Source of the DNA: Dromiciops gliroides
Lineage: Eukaryota > Chordata > Mammalia > Microbiotheria > Microbiotheriidae
Direction: 5' to 3'
DNA: 64,000 nucleotides
Assembly: GCF_019393635.1 (NCBI RefSeq)
Contig: NC_057867.1
Span: 2,412,889-2,476,888, forward strand
The notes below the pieces were generated by a model that had not been told where the DNA came from, did no database searches, and saw only the letters and a program-made list of their open reading frames with translations. Shown here one piece after another: positions 52,750-62,924 of the stretch (positions are counted from its first letter, which is position 1; every line of letters begins with the position of its first letter). The translations under genes were made by a program, and so were the position numbers.

Positions 52750-53775
52750 GCTAGCCTCCTTCAGCTCTTCTCGCCCCCCTGAACCGCCAACTATCTTGAG
52801 CTTGTGGGAATTTGACATAGGCCCATACCAAGGCAGGAAGTCTCACTGGAGGTCAGTGAAAGTCGGAAACCACCAACTCCCTCTGAGTGGAGGATAAGGA
52901 AGAGACATGAGGAGAAGGGGGATATGGGGCCTCTGAGAGTCCCAGCTTGGGGTCTGGGGTTCAGGTAGCTGGACTGGGTGTCCGTTACTGTAGGGGGCAG
53001 ATCTAACTGAGGGGCAGACAGCCTGGCTGGTGACAAATCACCTTCCCAGGCTCAGGGGCCCTGCTCAGGGACCCCTCCCCTTCCTACTGTGTCAAGTGGA
53101 GAAGCCCAGGATGATGTTCCCCAATCTAAGGGTCCTTCCAGCTCTAGACTCTGATCCTCTCACCCCATAAGACTCTGACTCTTCAGCTGGGGGCCAGATT
53201 GTCTGGGAAGGGCCTTGAATGCCCAGATGAAGTTTTGCCTTCATCCTGCAGCCAACAAGAACTCTGTTCTTCAGCTGGGGAATGGCGCAATGAAAGGGAC
53301 TTCTCTTCACTCAGAAAATAGGAGTTGGGGTTGGAGGAGGTGGGAAGACAAGGGCTCACATCCTGTCTTGGCCTGGGAATCCGGGGAGGGAAGTGGGAGA
53401 AAGCACTTTGCCTTGGAGGGAGCTACCCCTCCATACCTGTGTGCCCAAGATTGGACTGGAGGAGATGGAGATAGAGCCTTGGATTCACCCTGGTCTGCTC
53501 AGGCTTCTCCAGGGCTAGTGTGGCCTTGTCTCAGGCCCTGCCCTGGCCACCTGAGAGGCCAAAGCCCAGGAAGAGCATCAAACGACCCTGGCTTGATCTT
53601 CTAGAGGTGGAGTGGTACAATAGAGATAGTAGCTCTAATCCCCTCTCCAACACTTGTTGTCTACCTGATCACAGGCAAGCCAATGACCCTTCCTTTCCTC
53701 ATGTGCCTGATGGTGGTGATAATACCTGGCCTGAGTATTCATCTTAGAGAGTTGAGGAGAGTACCTGGGTCACCA
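52750..53775. other. Upstream region of the LRR gene
   Basis: This holds the presumed promoter of the minus-strand LRR gene. I see no CpG island and no clear TATA box. An L2/MIR trace may exist at 53100-53300 ('gggccttgaatgcccagatgaagttttgccttcatcctgcagcc...'). Confidence 0.35.
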
Positions 53776-53845
53776 AGTTCAACTTCCTCATTTTACACCT
53801 AAGGAAACTGAGGCAACCCAGAGAAATGGAGAGACTTGTCCACTG

Positions 53846-53889
<44 letters not shown>

Positions 53890-53965
53890 AGAAGGGATGG
53901 AGTCAAGATTTGAACCCAGATACTCTGATTCCAACCTAGCGTTCTTTCCATTGTGCCAATCTGTG
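53776..53965 (+). repeat. MIR-like SINE with (AC)n grown inside
   Basis: 'tcattttacacctaaggaaactgaggcaacccagagaaatgg' precedes and 'aggtagaagggatggagtcaagatttgaacccagatactctgattcc' follows an (AC)19-20 tract at 53848-53886. The tract occupies the gtcacacagg core of MIR. Confidence 0.85.
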
Positions 53966-54060
53966 AGCACATTTGTTCCCCTCAGCAGAATGTAAGTTCC
54001 TTGAGGGCAGGGACTGATTTTGATTTCTTTTGTTTTGGTTTAGTTTTTATCCCCAGGACC
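53965..54060 (+). repeat. L2 tail
   Basis: 'cagaatgtaagttccttgagggcagggactgattttg' with 'tatccccaggaccaactaaatgc' is an L2 3' end. Confidence 0.75.
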
Positions 54061-54061
54061 A

Positions 54062-54312
54062 ACTAAATGCTGAGGCATCTATGTGACTCAGTGAATCGAG
54101 GGTTGGGCCTGGAGTCAGGAAGACCTGAGTTCAAATCCAGCCTTGGACACTTATTAGTTGAGTGACCCTGGGCAAGTCGCTTCACCTGCTCGTCTCACTT
54201 TCCTCATCTGTAAAAGGGGATCATAATAGCACCTACCTCCCAGGGCTGTTGTGAAGTGATTGGCACAGTGCCTGGCACATAGTGGGCACTTAACAAATGG
54301 TTGCTTCCTTCT
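54062..54312 (+). mobile_element. CORE-SINE (MAR1-like), near complete
   Basis: tRNA-like head 'tgaggcatctatgtgactcagtgaatcgaggg', CORE body, 'tcactttcctcatctgtaaaaggggatcataatagcacctacctcccagggctgttgtg' and tail 'cagtgcctggcacatagtgggcacttaacaaatgg'. Confidence 0.88.
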
Positions 54313-54319
54313 TCCTCTT

Positions 54320-55370
54320 CTGAAAATCTCAATACCTGTTTGTTTGCTGGTCGTTGTGGAGATAGCTTTGGCTAGGGCAGGCTCAAAGGGACTAAGCCAT
54401 GCCCCATTCCCCAGCCATCTCCTTGATGCCTTCCTGATCAGTGACTCTCCCAGACCTGGCCTGGCTTCCCCCCACCCCTCCTGCCATCTCTGGGGTGAGC
54501 AGCTCGCCCCTTTGGGGGTACCCTTGTCTTCCCCTCTCTCCTGGTCCTCTCCCCACTCCAGGACCTGGAACCATGGCCATGGCCAAATTTAACCCCAGTC
54601 TCCATCTGTGTAATTCTCCCCAGCCCCTAGCCCCTGTTCCCTATTCCCTACTCTCTCCCATTAGCACAGAAGCTCATGGGGAGGATGGCTTGGCCTTGTA
54701 TCTCCTGTGCTGACTTGGCCGAGGGACCAGACTCCTCAGAGAATGAGGTCAGGACAGAGGAGTGATCACTTACCTACCTTCCAGCCTACCTTCCAAGCCC
54801 TGGTAAAGTAGCCGAGAGAGCATGGAGAGGGATCCAAAAAGAAAGGAGAAGTCCCATGATCCAAAGACAAATGTCTCCTACCGCCTTCCTAGGCCGGGCC
54901 CTTGCCCTGAAGCTGTTCCCACCAGATCCACCCCAACTAAACACAGGGCCCATAGAGAAGAGCAGAAAAGTGGCCCAAAGGGTTAAATGGAGCAAATAAC
55001 TGGGTTCCATACGCCACCCAGTGGTTAGACTCCACATGACAGGTAAGGGCTCACTGGGCTTTCTAATTTGACTCTTGCCCTGCTCCCTCCCTCTCCTCAA
55101 GCGTCCCCTGCACCCATCCCCTCTCCAGTGCCCCTGTCATTCCCCAGAGAGAATAACCTGTACTTGGAGAACTGAGGCCGCAAAAACCACTAGTGCCCTG
55201 GACAGCAGCTTGGGGGACATACCTGAATCCTCAGGCACAGATGACATCAGTACTGCCAGCTGAGGAGCAATGGCTGTGGTCATCCTATCATTTTCCTTGT
55301 TCCTTTGAGCCCAACTGACTGGACCAGGCCTCTTTAAAAGGTCTTACTAAAAATTAGGGGAGCATGGAAA
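54320..55370. other. Unassigned intergenic stretch
   Basis: GC-rich, pyrimidine-rich on the plus strand. No gene, RNA or repeat family is recognised. Confidence 0.35.
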
Positions 55371-55374
55371 ATGT

Positions 55375-56470
55375 GACCTGTCAGATCTATGAATAAAGGA
55401 AGAGTTTCTGATCAAACAACATAGAGAAAAGCACAGAAAGTGGAATGGATCATTTCAATTACAGGAAATTAAAAGGGTTTTGCACAAACTAAACCAATGA
55501 AGCCAAAATTAGAAGGAACGCAGGAATAGGAGGGAGAGGATTTGTACAGCAAGTTTCTCTGATAAAGACATTTATCGAATGTATAGGGAACTGAGCCAAA
55601 TTTATAAAAATAAGAACCATTCCCCAATTAATAAGTGGTCAAGGGGCAGCTAGGTGGCGCAGTGGATAGAGCACCGGCCCTGGATTCAGGAGTACCTGAG
55701 TTCAAATCCGGCCTCAGACACTTAACACTTACTAGCTGTGTGACCCTGGGCAAGTCACTTAACCCCAATTGCCTCACTAAAAAAAAAATAAATAAAAATA
55801 AAAAATAAGTGGTCAAAAGATATGAACAGGCAGTTTTCAGCAGAAGAAATCAAAGCTATCAGTCACATGAAAAAATGCCCTGAAATAAATTCAAATTAAA
55901 ACTCTAACAGGTCAGATGTTGGAGGTGATGTAGAGAATGGTTCAGAACTAGGCCCAAAGGGCTATGGGACTGTGCATACCCTTTGAATCAGCAATACCAC
56001 TACCAGGTCTGTATCCCAAATAGATCCAAGAAAAAGGTAAAAGATTCATCTGTACAAAAATATTTATATCAGCTTTTTTTGTAGTGGCAAAGAATTAGAC
56101 ATTGATTCATGATTGATCATGATGACATTCCCATCAAAGATTATCAATTGGGAAATGGCTAAACAAGCCGTGGTGTATGATCATGAAGGAATACTATTGT
56201 ACTGTAAGAAATGATGAACAGGATGGTTTCAGAAAAGCCTGGGAAGACTTACATGCACTCATGCAAAGTGATGTGAGCAGAATCAGGACAACATGGCACA
56301 CAGTAAAAGCAGTATTGTAATGATGATCAACTGTGAAAGACTTAACTACTCTGATCAATACAATGATCCAAGACAATTCCCAGATGAATTTTGTTAATAT
56401 TTTTCTAGTTCTATAAAATAATGTTTGGTAGTTTGATTGGTGTGGCACTGAATAAGTAAATTAATTTAGG
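55375..56470 (+). mobile_element. L1 ORF2 end and 3' UTR, split by a SINE
   Basis: 'aaattaaaagggttttgcacaaactaaacc' and 'gtatagggaactgagccaaatttataaaaataagaaccattccccaatta' are distal ORF2. 'gtacaaaaatatttatatcagc' and 'gcaaagaattagacatt' are 3' UTR. A SINE lies at 55643-55803. Confidence 0.85.
55643..55803 (+). mobile_element. Full-length marsupial SINE (WSINE1-like)
   Basis: ggggcagctaggtggcgcagtgg through cctcactaaaaa. Identical 13-bp target duplications aataagtggtcaa at 55630-55642 and 55804-55816. It is close to the consensus and probably among the younger copies. Confidence 0.96.
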
Positions 56471-56479
56471 TAGAACTGT

Positions 56480-56945
56480 AATTTTTATTATATTAGCTCA
56501 GCCTAGCCATGAGCAACTGATATTTTTCCAATTCTTTAGGTATGATTTTATTTGTGCGAAAAAATGTTTTGTAATTGTGGTCATATAGTTTCTGGGTTTG
56601 TCTTGGCAGGCAGACTCCCAATTATTATATATTGCCAAGACAATTTCAAAAGACCTATGATAAAAAATGCTATCCACCTCCAAAGAGAGAACTGATAAAC
56701 TCTAAGCACAGATTGAAGCATACTTTTTTCACTTTCTTTTTCTTGCTTTTGTTGTTGTTGTTGTTGTTGTTGTTGTAACATGGCTAATATGGACATATGT
56801 TTTGCATGACTTCACATGTATACTTGATTTCATATTGCTTGCCTTCTCAATGGTGGCAGAAGAGCTTGGGAAAAGGAGAGGATTTAGAACTCAAAATTTT
56901 AAAAAACAAATGTTAAAAATAAGTACATCTAACAAAAAATTAAAG
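56480..56945 (+). mobile_element. L1-related 3'-end relic with (GTT)n
   Basis: 'ccaagacaatttcaaaagacctatgataaaaaatgctatccacctccaaagagagaactgataaactctaagcacagattgaagcatac' is L1 3' UTR. A (gtt)9 tract lies at 56749-56776. Confidence 0.7.
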
Positions 56946-57074
56946 CCCTACTGAGTCCAGCAGATCTAAGGGTCCAAAATATTTGAAATTTCAAAGAGAT
57001 TGTTGTCAAGTTCTGTTCTGAGGGTCATAGGTTAACTGCACAGGTTTATATGAAAAAGAACTGAGCGTCTGAAT

Positions 57075-57460
57075 GACAGCTTGACATCTATCACCTCCGT
57101 GCCTTTGTCCAAGCTCCCCCCTCAGCCGCGTTCTGGAATGAATTCCTTCCTAACCTAAGACTCTTCCTTCAAGACTAAGGCCAAGTGCCACCTTCTGGAT
57201 GAGGCCTTTCCTGCTGCTCCCACCTTCTGCTAGTGCCTCCCCTCCTGCAAATCATCACTTTGGGGGGCAGCTAGGTGGCGCAGTGGATAGAGCACTGTCC
57301 CTGGATTCAGGAGTACCTGAGTTCAAATCCAGCCTCAGACATTTGACACTTACTAGCTGTGTGACCCTGGGCAAGACACTTAACCCCCATAGCTCTGTGC
57401 AAAAAAAAAAAAAAAAAAATCATCACTTTGTATCTGTTCTGTTTCCACATATGTGTATGT
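57075..57460 (+). repeat. L2 3' fragment split by a SINE
   Basis: 'tccttcaagactaaggccaagtgccaccttctggatgaggcctttcctg' leads to 'caaatcatcactttg', then a SINE, then 'tatctgttctgtttccacatatg' resumes the L2 order. Confidence 0.7.
57263..57416 (+). mobile_element. Marsupial SINE (WSINE1-like) nested in L2
   Basis: ggggcagctaggtggcgcag to an A19 tail. Identical target duplications aaatcatcactttg at 57249-57262 and 57417-57430. Confidence 0.96.
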
Positions 57461-57520
57461 GTGTGTATATATATATATATGAATGTGTGTATGTGTGTAT
57501 ATGTATGTATGTGTATATAT
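57460..57520. repeat. (TG/TA)n microsatellite, left part
   Basis: tgtgtatatatat-type repeats ending at the LTR boundary. The right part continues at 58494. Confidence 0.9.
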
Positions 57521-58493
57521 TGTGGAAATTTATTTTGATTTGGGGACCCTACCTTTAGGCTGAGATTAGAAAGCCTTAGGCCCTCAGGGTCTCTTCCCCT
57601 CCCCCTCTGCTTCAGCTGAGCCATAAAGCCCCATGGGCTGTACAAGATGCCAGGTCAGGCAGCTGGGGGAAAAAAGCCCCAGCTCCCTCCGACCTGAGCG
57701 GAGGGATCCGAGAGATACCAGGCTTGTCCAGGCTGGGCTCTGGTGAGGCACGTGATGCTGGAGCATCCCCCTAGCCCCAGCCCCAGCCACAGCCCTGACT
57801 GGCAGATTAGCTTGGTCTGTGGGGGCACAGGAAGCCCCTAGATTTGAGTGGAGAAAAGAAAAGGTATATATAGACCTGGGAATTAGACAGCAAAGGGAGC
57901 GGACAAGGACGGAGGGGTTCGGTTCGGACAAGGAGACAAGGGGCTGAGGAGATTAGAGAGGTTCGGGTCAGACGAGAGAGGCTGAGAAGGGGGTTCAGAC
58001 AAGGAGAGATGGGGGACGAGACGAACAGCAACGCAGGACTAGGAGCAAAGGCAGCAAAAGACAGACTGACCAGGAGGCAGCGGAGAGCACAGAAGCGGTC
58101 AGCACAAGGTACAGGTTGGAGAAAGTGAAGATTAAGAGGAGTTAGAAGAAAGTACCTGAGTGCCCTGAGGGGAGAGGAGGCTAAGGCCCTTATTGTATTC
58201 AAGAAAAGTGCAGTGGGTGGGAAAGTGGGCAGGAAAGCAGTCAGGTTGTACATTTTATTTCCCTGTATTCTTAATTTTAAATACTATCTCATAAATAAAC
58301 TCTGCTTTGATTATTTGGTTAAGAGGCTTCTTAATCTTTAGTTTATCAATTTGGGAGCAGGGTGGCAGAACTTTATAAATGGCCTACATTAAATTAACGA
58401 AGTCAGATAGCCAAATAGTCAACAGTCCCAGATTAAATACCCCAGTCAGCATTAGCCCCCCAAATCAGGCCGAGTCATCAAAAATATTCTACA
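57521..58493 (+). mobile_element. Solo LTR fossil of an endogenous retrovirus (973 bp)
   Basis: The element runs TG...CA with short inverted ends TGTGGAA and TTCTACA. A TATATATAG box is at 57865-57873 and an AATAAA signal at 58294-58299, giving U3 of about 375 bp, R of about 400 bp (purine-rich) and U5 of about 180 bp. It is flanked by atat on both sides, which fits a 4-bp duplication but is weak evidence in a TA-rich target. No internal viral sequence adjoins it, so it is a solo LTR left by recombination. I cannot name the family. It is probably younger than the L2 and SINE it lies beside. Confidence 0.75.
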
Positions 58494-58512
58494 ATATGTA
58501 TGTATATGTGTG

Positions 58513-58549
<37 letters not shown>

Positions 58550-58580
58550 GTGTATATATATATGTGTGTATATATATATA

Positions 58581-58648
<68 letters not shown>
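58494..58648. repeat. (TG/TA)n microsatellite, right part
   Basis: About 150 bp of tgtgtata and (ta)n repeats. Long open frames on both strands here are repeat artefacts. Confidence 0.95.
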
Positions 58649-58652
<4 letters not shown>

Positions 58653-58754
58653 GGGTGGAAAGGGATTCAGGTTGGTTGGAGCAGAGAGCACATACAAGGG
58701 AATGATATCGATAAGCCTGGGAAGGGGATTGTGGGAGGTCTGGGGTGTCAGATA

Positions 58755-58870
58755 GTCAGGCAATAATCATTTAATAAGCACCCACTAGGTGCCAAGCTCA
58801 GGATATACAGAAATAAAGACAAAAGACAGTCCCAGCCTGATGGGGGAGGCAACAGGCAAACCACTCCATA
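58755..58870 (-). repeat. L2 3'-end relic
   Basis: 'caataatcatttaataagcacccactaggtgccaagctcaggatatacagaaataaagacaaaagacagtcccagcctgatgggggaggcaac' is the reversed L2 terminus. Confidence 0.75.
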
Positions 58871-58879
58871 CGCACACAA

Positions 58880-59660
58880 TGTGACAGCATCGATTCAAGG
58901 TAACCAACAGAGTGAAAGTATGTGTGTAGGCCTCCACCAGTCACAGACGACCATGGATCAGCGCTCTGAAGAGCCACAGGCCACAGTGTGGCTGTGCAGT
59001 CCCATACAGGAGCCTCAGCTCCTGAGTGACTTATAACCAGTAACTGCCACATCCCATGTTGTATCTACCCCATGAGTAGTAGCTGGAGTGTCCTCTCCAG
59101 GGCGCTGGCCTGGGTGGATCAATATGGAAAACAAGCTGTTGCCCATGCAGCAGGTTTTCCCTCTCCGCGACATTGGTGGATCCAAAGGAGAGGCAGAGCC
59201 AATACGGTTTGGCACCAGTGCTGCCACAGGAATTGCCAGAGGGATGTGATGTCCAACATCCAACTGCCTAAGGGACTCCAACTCCTGATTTTTCCTCAGG
59301 ATTAACTCCCGAAGCCTTTCTTATATATGGGTATAGCCGCAAGGCAGCGGAGGTTTCAAATCAGGGTTTCCTTCTCCTAGGCCCGTTGCCTGCCAAGGCT
59401 AAGAGCCCCACCTGCCGAAGCGACTGGTTTTAAGGCACCATTGACTCGCCTTCGCCCCTTCTCCTGTTAGTGGAAACAGTTCCACATGAGAAGGCCAGGA
59501 GTTGGGCTTCGGTTGTCGGAGGCTATTTGAGACGCACGCTATTGGAGCATTTTATAGAGAGTGGGAGCTTATCCCCACTCCCACCCTGGCATGACAAAGC
59601 TTTGGAAGCAGAGGGAAAGTACTAGCATGAATTAGGGATACCCTTTAGTCTGCGGGTGAG
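58880..59660 (+). other. Unassigned 0.75-kb block, possible retrocopy or repeat
   Basis: This block has balanced composition, several CpGs, and none of the L1, L2 or SINE motifs of its surroundings. It has short open frames on both strands but no protein family resemblance. It could be a copy of a transcript UTR or a repeat family unknown to me. No poly(A) tail or target duplication is evident. Confidence 0.35.
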
Positions 59661-59839
59661 GTAGAACCACTGGCATTTTTTGGTTTTCCTTTGTTCTTTC
59701 TAGAGCAGAGTGATCTGTCCAGATCTACTGTGGACTGTTCACGCTGCAGGCGGCAGGCTGAATCACCTGTAAGAGGATGGATGCAGGAGACCTACTTGGA
59801 ATGAAGGATCGAAGGAGAGGCAGGGAGGGAGGCAGGACC

Positions 59840-60060
59840 AAATTGGCTATGGTTGGTCTTCAGGGGAGTCAGCAACTAGGGTGGGAGCAGTGGAGATAGC
59901 TAGATATGGGAGAGGGATGTGGACATAGCTGACAGGGCTTAGCAACTGATTGGATATGAGGTGAGAGAGCCAAGAGTCTAAAAGAATGCCTGGGTTACCA
60001 ATGTGGGAACCAAGGGGCCATCAGCAGCACTAAGGAAGCAAGAGGGGGAAGCAGGAAGTC
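59840..60060 (-). repeat. L2 LINE fragment
   Basis: 'gggcttagcaactgattggatatgaggtgagagagccaagagtctaaaagaatgcctgggttac' is a reversed L2 ORF2 landmark also seen at 38840-38900. Confidence 0.65.
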
Positions 60061-60291
60061 CACTCATTTTACACACCGCATTTATTAAGTAGTGTCAAAT
60101 ATAGTTTTTATTTGCCTGTCTGCTACAAAAAAGAAAAATCAGAGAAATCATTTTCAAAATGTCTCCTTACAAGAAAAACCAGATCAGAGACATACAGGAA
60201 AAAACATTGTACCAGTTTATTTGTCCCAAGAACAAGCAAGCATAAGTCATGGGAAGACCCCTTCCAAAGAAAGAGCTCAAAGACTCCCTTT

Positions 60292-60436
60292 TTTTTTTTT
60301 GGTGGGTCAATGAGGGTTAAGTGACTTGGCCAGGGTCACACAGCTAGTAAGTATCAAGTGTTTGAGATCGGATTTGAACTCAGACCCTCCTGAATACAGG
60401 GCGAGTGCTTTATCCACTACGACATCTAGCTGACCC
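60292..60436 (-). mobile_element. Marsupial SINE (WSINE1-like)
   Basis: T tract, gtgggtcaatgagggttaag, reversed body to ctagctgaccc. Target duplication aagactccct on both sides. Confidence 0.93.
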
Positions 60437-60542
60437 AAGACTCCCTCTTTCTAAGGGTACATAAGGTTTCTTTGCTCACTTGGTTACAGGGTGTTGTCAG
60501 TTTCATTGGCATGATACAAATCAACTCAAAAGCAAATACTGT

Positions 60543-60755
60543 GTGCAAAAGCAATGTCACAACTACCAGATCGCCAAGTTTGAGCTTCCCCAAACCCAGG
60601 TATTTGCAGCTAGGTGGTGCAGTGGATAGAGCACCAGCCCTGGAGTCAGGAGGACCTGAGTTCAAATATGATCTCAAACACTTGACACTTACTAGCTGTG
60701 TGACCCTAGGCAAGTCACTTAACCGCAATTGCCTCACCAAAAAAAAAAAAAAAAA
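60543..60755 (+). mobile_element. Marsupial SINE with a 63-nt 5' extension
   Basis: The SINE body starts at 60606 (gcagctaggtggtgcag) and ends in an A18 tail. The sequence aaaagcaaatactgt occurs at 60753-60767 directly after the tail and at 60528-60542, which is 63 nt before the SINE head. If these are the target duplication, the inserted unit includes 60543-60605. Confidence 0.75.
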
Positions 60756-61104
60756 AGCAAATACTGTAACAAGAATGGATGTGATACAAAGCAGTTTTAA
60801 CAACTTCAGTTATAACAAGTATGGAAGAAATACAGAAGCACCATGATAAGATTAGAAGATCCCAAAAAAGAATTTGGCAAGGATGTCTCCACAAGATAGG
60901 GACTTACTATCCTGGGGAAAGAAGTCACCAGATAGAGACTTATCTACTAGCTATCTGGGTTCAGTTTGGAGTTCAGTTGAAGGGCATTTTGCTCCTATTA
61001 ATCCAGAGTTTCATAAAACTCTTTTGGATAATAAGGCAGCTCCATCAAATCCAGGTGGTCCATACATTCTTATTAACAGTAGCTACTAAAAAAACCCCAA
61101 CAAC

Positions 61105-61900
61105 AACAAAGCCCAGTAGCTACTATGTGTATGCAGAGAATACAAAGGAAAAACCAAGGTAGTTCCTGCCCTCACAGGGCACTGCAGGGAAGGAGGAAGG
61201 AATTCCACATGGATTCAGGTAAGCTGCACTCAAATAGGCAAGTTAAGAAATGCTGTTTGGTCCCTCCTTCACTTAAAGTGGTAGTGAGAGCCTCAGGTGG
61301 AGGTGTCCCAGACACATGACGGTGAAGAAGGTCGGGTCCGAAGACTCCTAGTTGGGAGTCACGGGCAGAGCCTGCCAAGGGAGCATGTGCAGATCCAAAT
61401 GAGCAGAGGAAAGCCCATGGGGCACATGCTATTAAAGGGTCCAGAGGAGGCTGAGGAGGCAGAAGGCAAACTCAGCAGACGAAAAGGAAGATCAGGAAAG
61501 TGTGGCCTCCGTGGAGCCATGGAAACAAAGCAGTCAGTAGGAGGGAGAAGTCAAAAAGGAGGAGTTGGACTTTAAAAAAACCCCAACAACTCGGATTTCA
61601 AGACTGGTCCCAATGGGCAAGCTTTCAAAGCAATCTCGACAGTGGGGAAAGAATCCTGAATGGAGAAGAGAGTGAGTAAGGAAGTAGTGGGAACACTGAT
61701 TGCAAACATTTCCCAAAGAGTAGCAATGAAGGAGGTTGTGGGGGGAGGTGAGGTAAATTAAGGGAAGATTTGTTCAGAACTGGGGATGCCCGAGGACCTT
61801 TGCAGACAAAAGGGAAGGAGCCAGTGGCCAGGAAGAGACAGACTGAGGATTCCTGAGGAAGGAAGAAGGACTGTTGGCGGAAGGTCCTAGCTGAAGCAGG
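61105..61900 (-). repeat. Diverged L2 LINE copy
   Basis: 'ctactatgtgtatgcagagaatacaaaggaaaaaccaaggtagttcctgccctcacagggcac' is a reversed L2 start. The following purine-rich 700 bp fit L2 composition but with few firm landmarks. Confidence 0.5.
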
Positions 61901-62139
61901 AGAGAAAGGGCTAAAGGGTTCCAGGAGCAGGATTAACCTAAGCGATCTTCGTCTGGTGCCTCACGAGCACCAGTGCAGACCATGCACATTCTCAGCTTTT
62001 CTCGCTGTGCTCCCCACTCGAGTGCCCCTCAGAAATGGTTTTGTTACCAGAATTAGGATCCACTGGAGTAAGGAACCTCGTGGAGGAAGGAGAAACGACA
62101 CTGGGCTTGGGAGTCAAGGGGCTGGGGCTCTGATTCAGG

Positions 62140-62345
62140 GAAACGGGAGCTCCTTGAGGACAGATATGGCGTCACTTTGGGATTTATATCACTTTCCCCT
62201 GGTTAGATTCGGTTAAATTCCCGTACCACAACTTGTCACATCAGTGCGGTGCGTGGTAGGGGCTTAAGAAAATGCTTGGTGTGTTTCACCCTTGTATTTG
62301 TATCCGTATCAGGAGGCGCTTAATGTTTGCTTGCATGATGAAATT
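62140..62345 (+). repeat. L2 tail relic
   Basis: 'gggagctccttgaggacagatatggcgtcac' followed by 'gcggtgcgtggtaggggcttaagaaaatgcttgg' is an old L2 3' end. Confidence 0.6.
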
Positions 62346-62499
62346 GCCTTTGTCTGTTACTAGTTATTATGTGTCACAGAACCACAGAAGCCTAGAAGGA
62401 ACCTGGGAAGGCGTCTGAGTCGGAATCCCCTCTGCAACTCGCTTACTAAGGGAGAGCACGTACTATAAGTGAGTATTCATGGACTTCATTCATTCATTC

Positions 62500-62715
62500 A
62501 TTCATTCAGGAGGCAGTATGACCTAGTATCTACGGCACTGGCCCCGGAGTCACAGGATCCTCTAGATGCTAGCCAAGGCCCTCGTTTAAAATCAAGCATG
62601 CCAAAAATAATAATAATAATAAATAAAATAAAATCAGGCATGCATGGGTTTGAACCTGGTCTCTGAGGATTACCTAGCGGAGTGGCCAGGAGCAACTCGC
62701 TTCACCTGCCCACAC
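62500..62715 (+). repeat. Old CORE-SINE split by an (AAT)n tract
   Basis: 'ggaggcagtatgacctagtatctacggcactggccccggagtcacagg' is the SINE head. 'catgggtttgaacctggtctctgag...gagtggccaggagcaactcgcttcacctgcc' is the body. Between them is a duplicated ataataataataaataaa segment. Confidence 0.65.
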
Positions 62716-62924
62716 AGAACCTAGCTCCAGGGGCTCTTGGGAGCGGTCAATGAAATGGCGCATGCCCAGTGCTTTGATCGCTTTAAATGAAGTCCATGGA
62801 AATGTCAGCTGGCACTCCTAGCTGGCACAGCAGAACCACAGAGCTCGAGTAGGAGGGGAGCTCAGATCAAGTAAGTGAAGCAACATTGGAGGGGGTGGGG
62901 GGGGGGTGAGGGAAGTGCCTCCTG

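Noticed and set aside
58379-58766. Long overlapping open frames rich in Tyr, Ile and Val on both strands
   Set aside because: They are translations of the TG/TA microsatellite.
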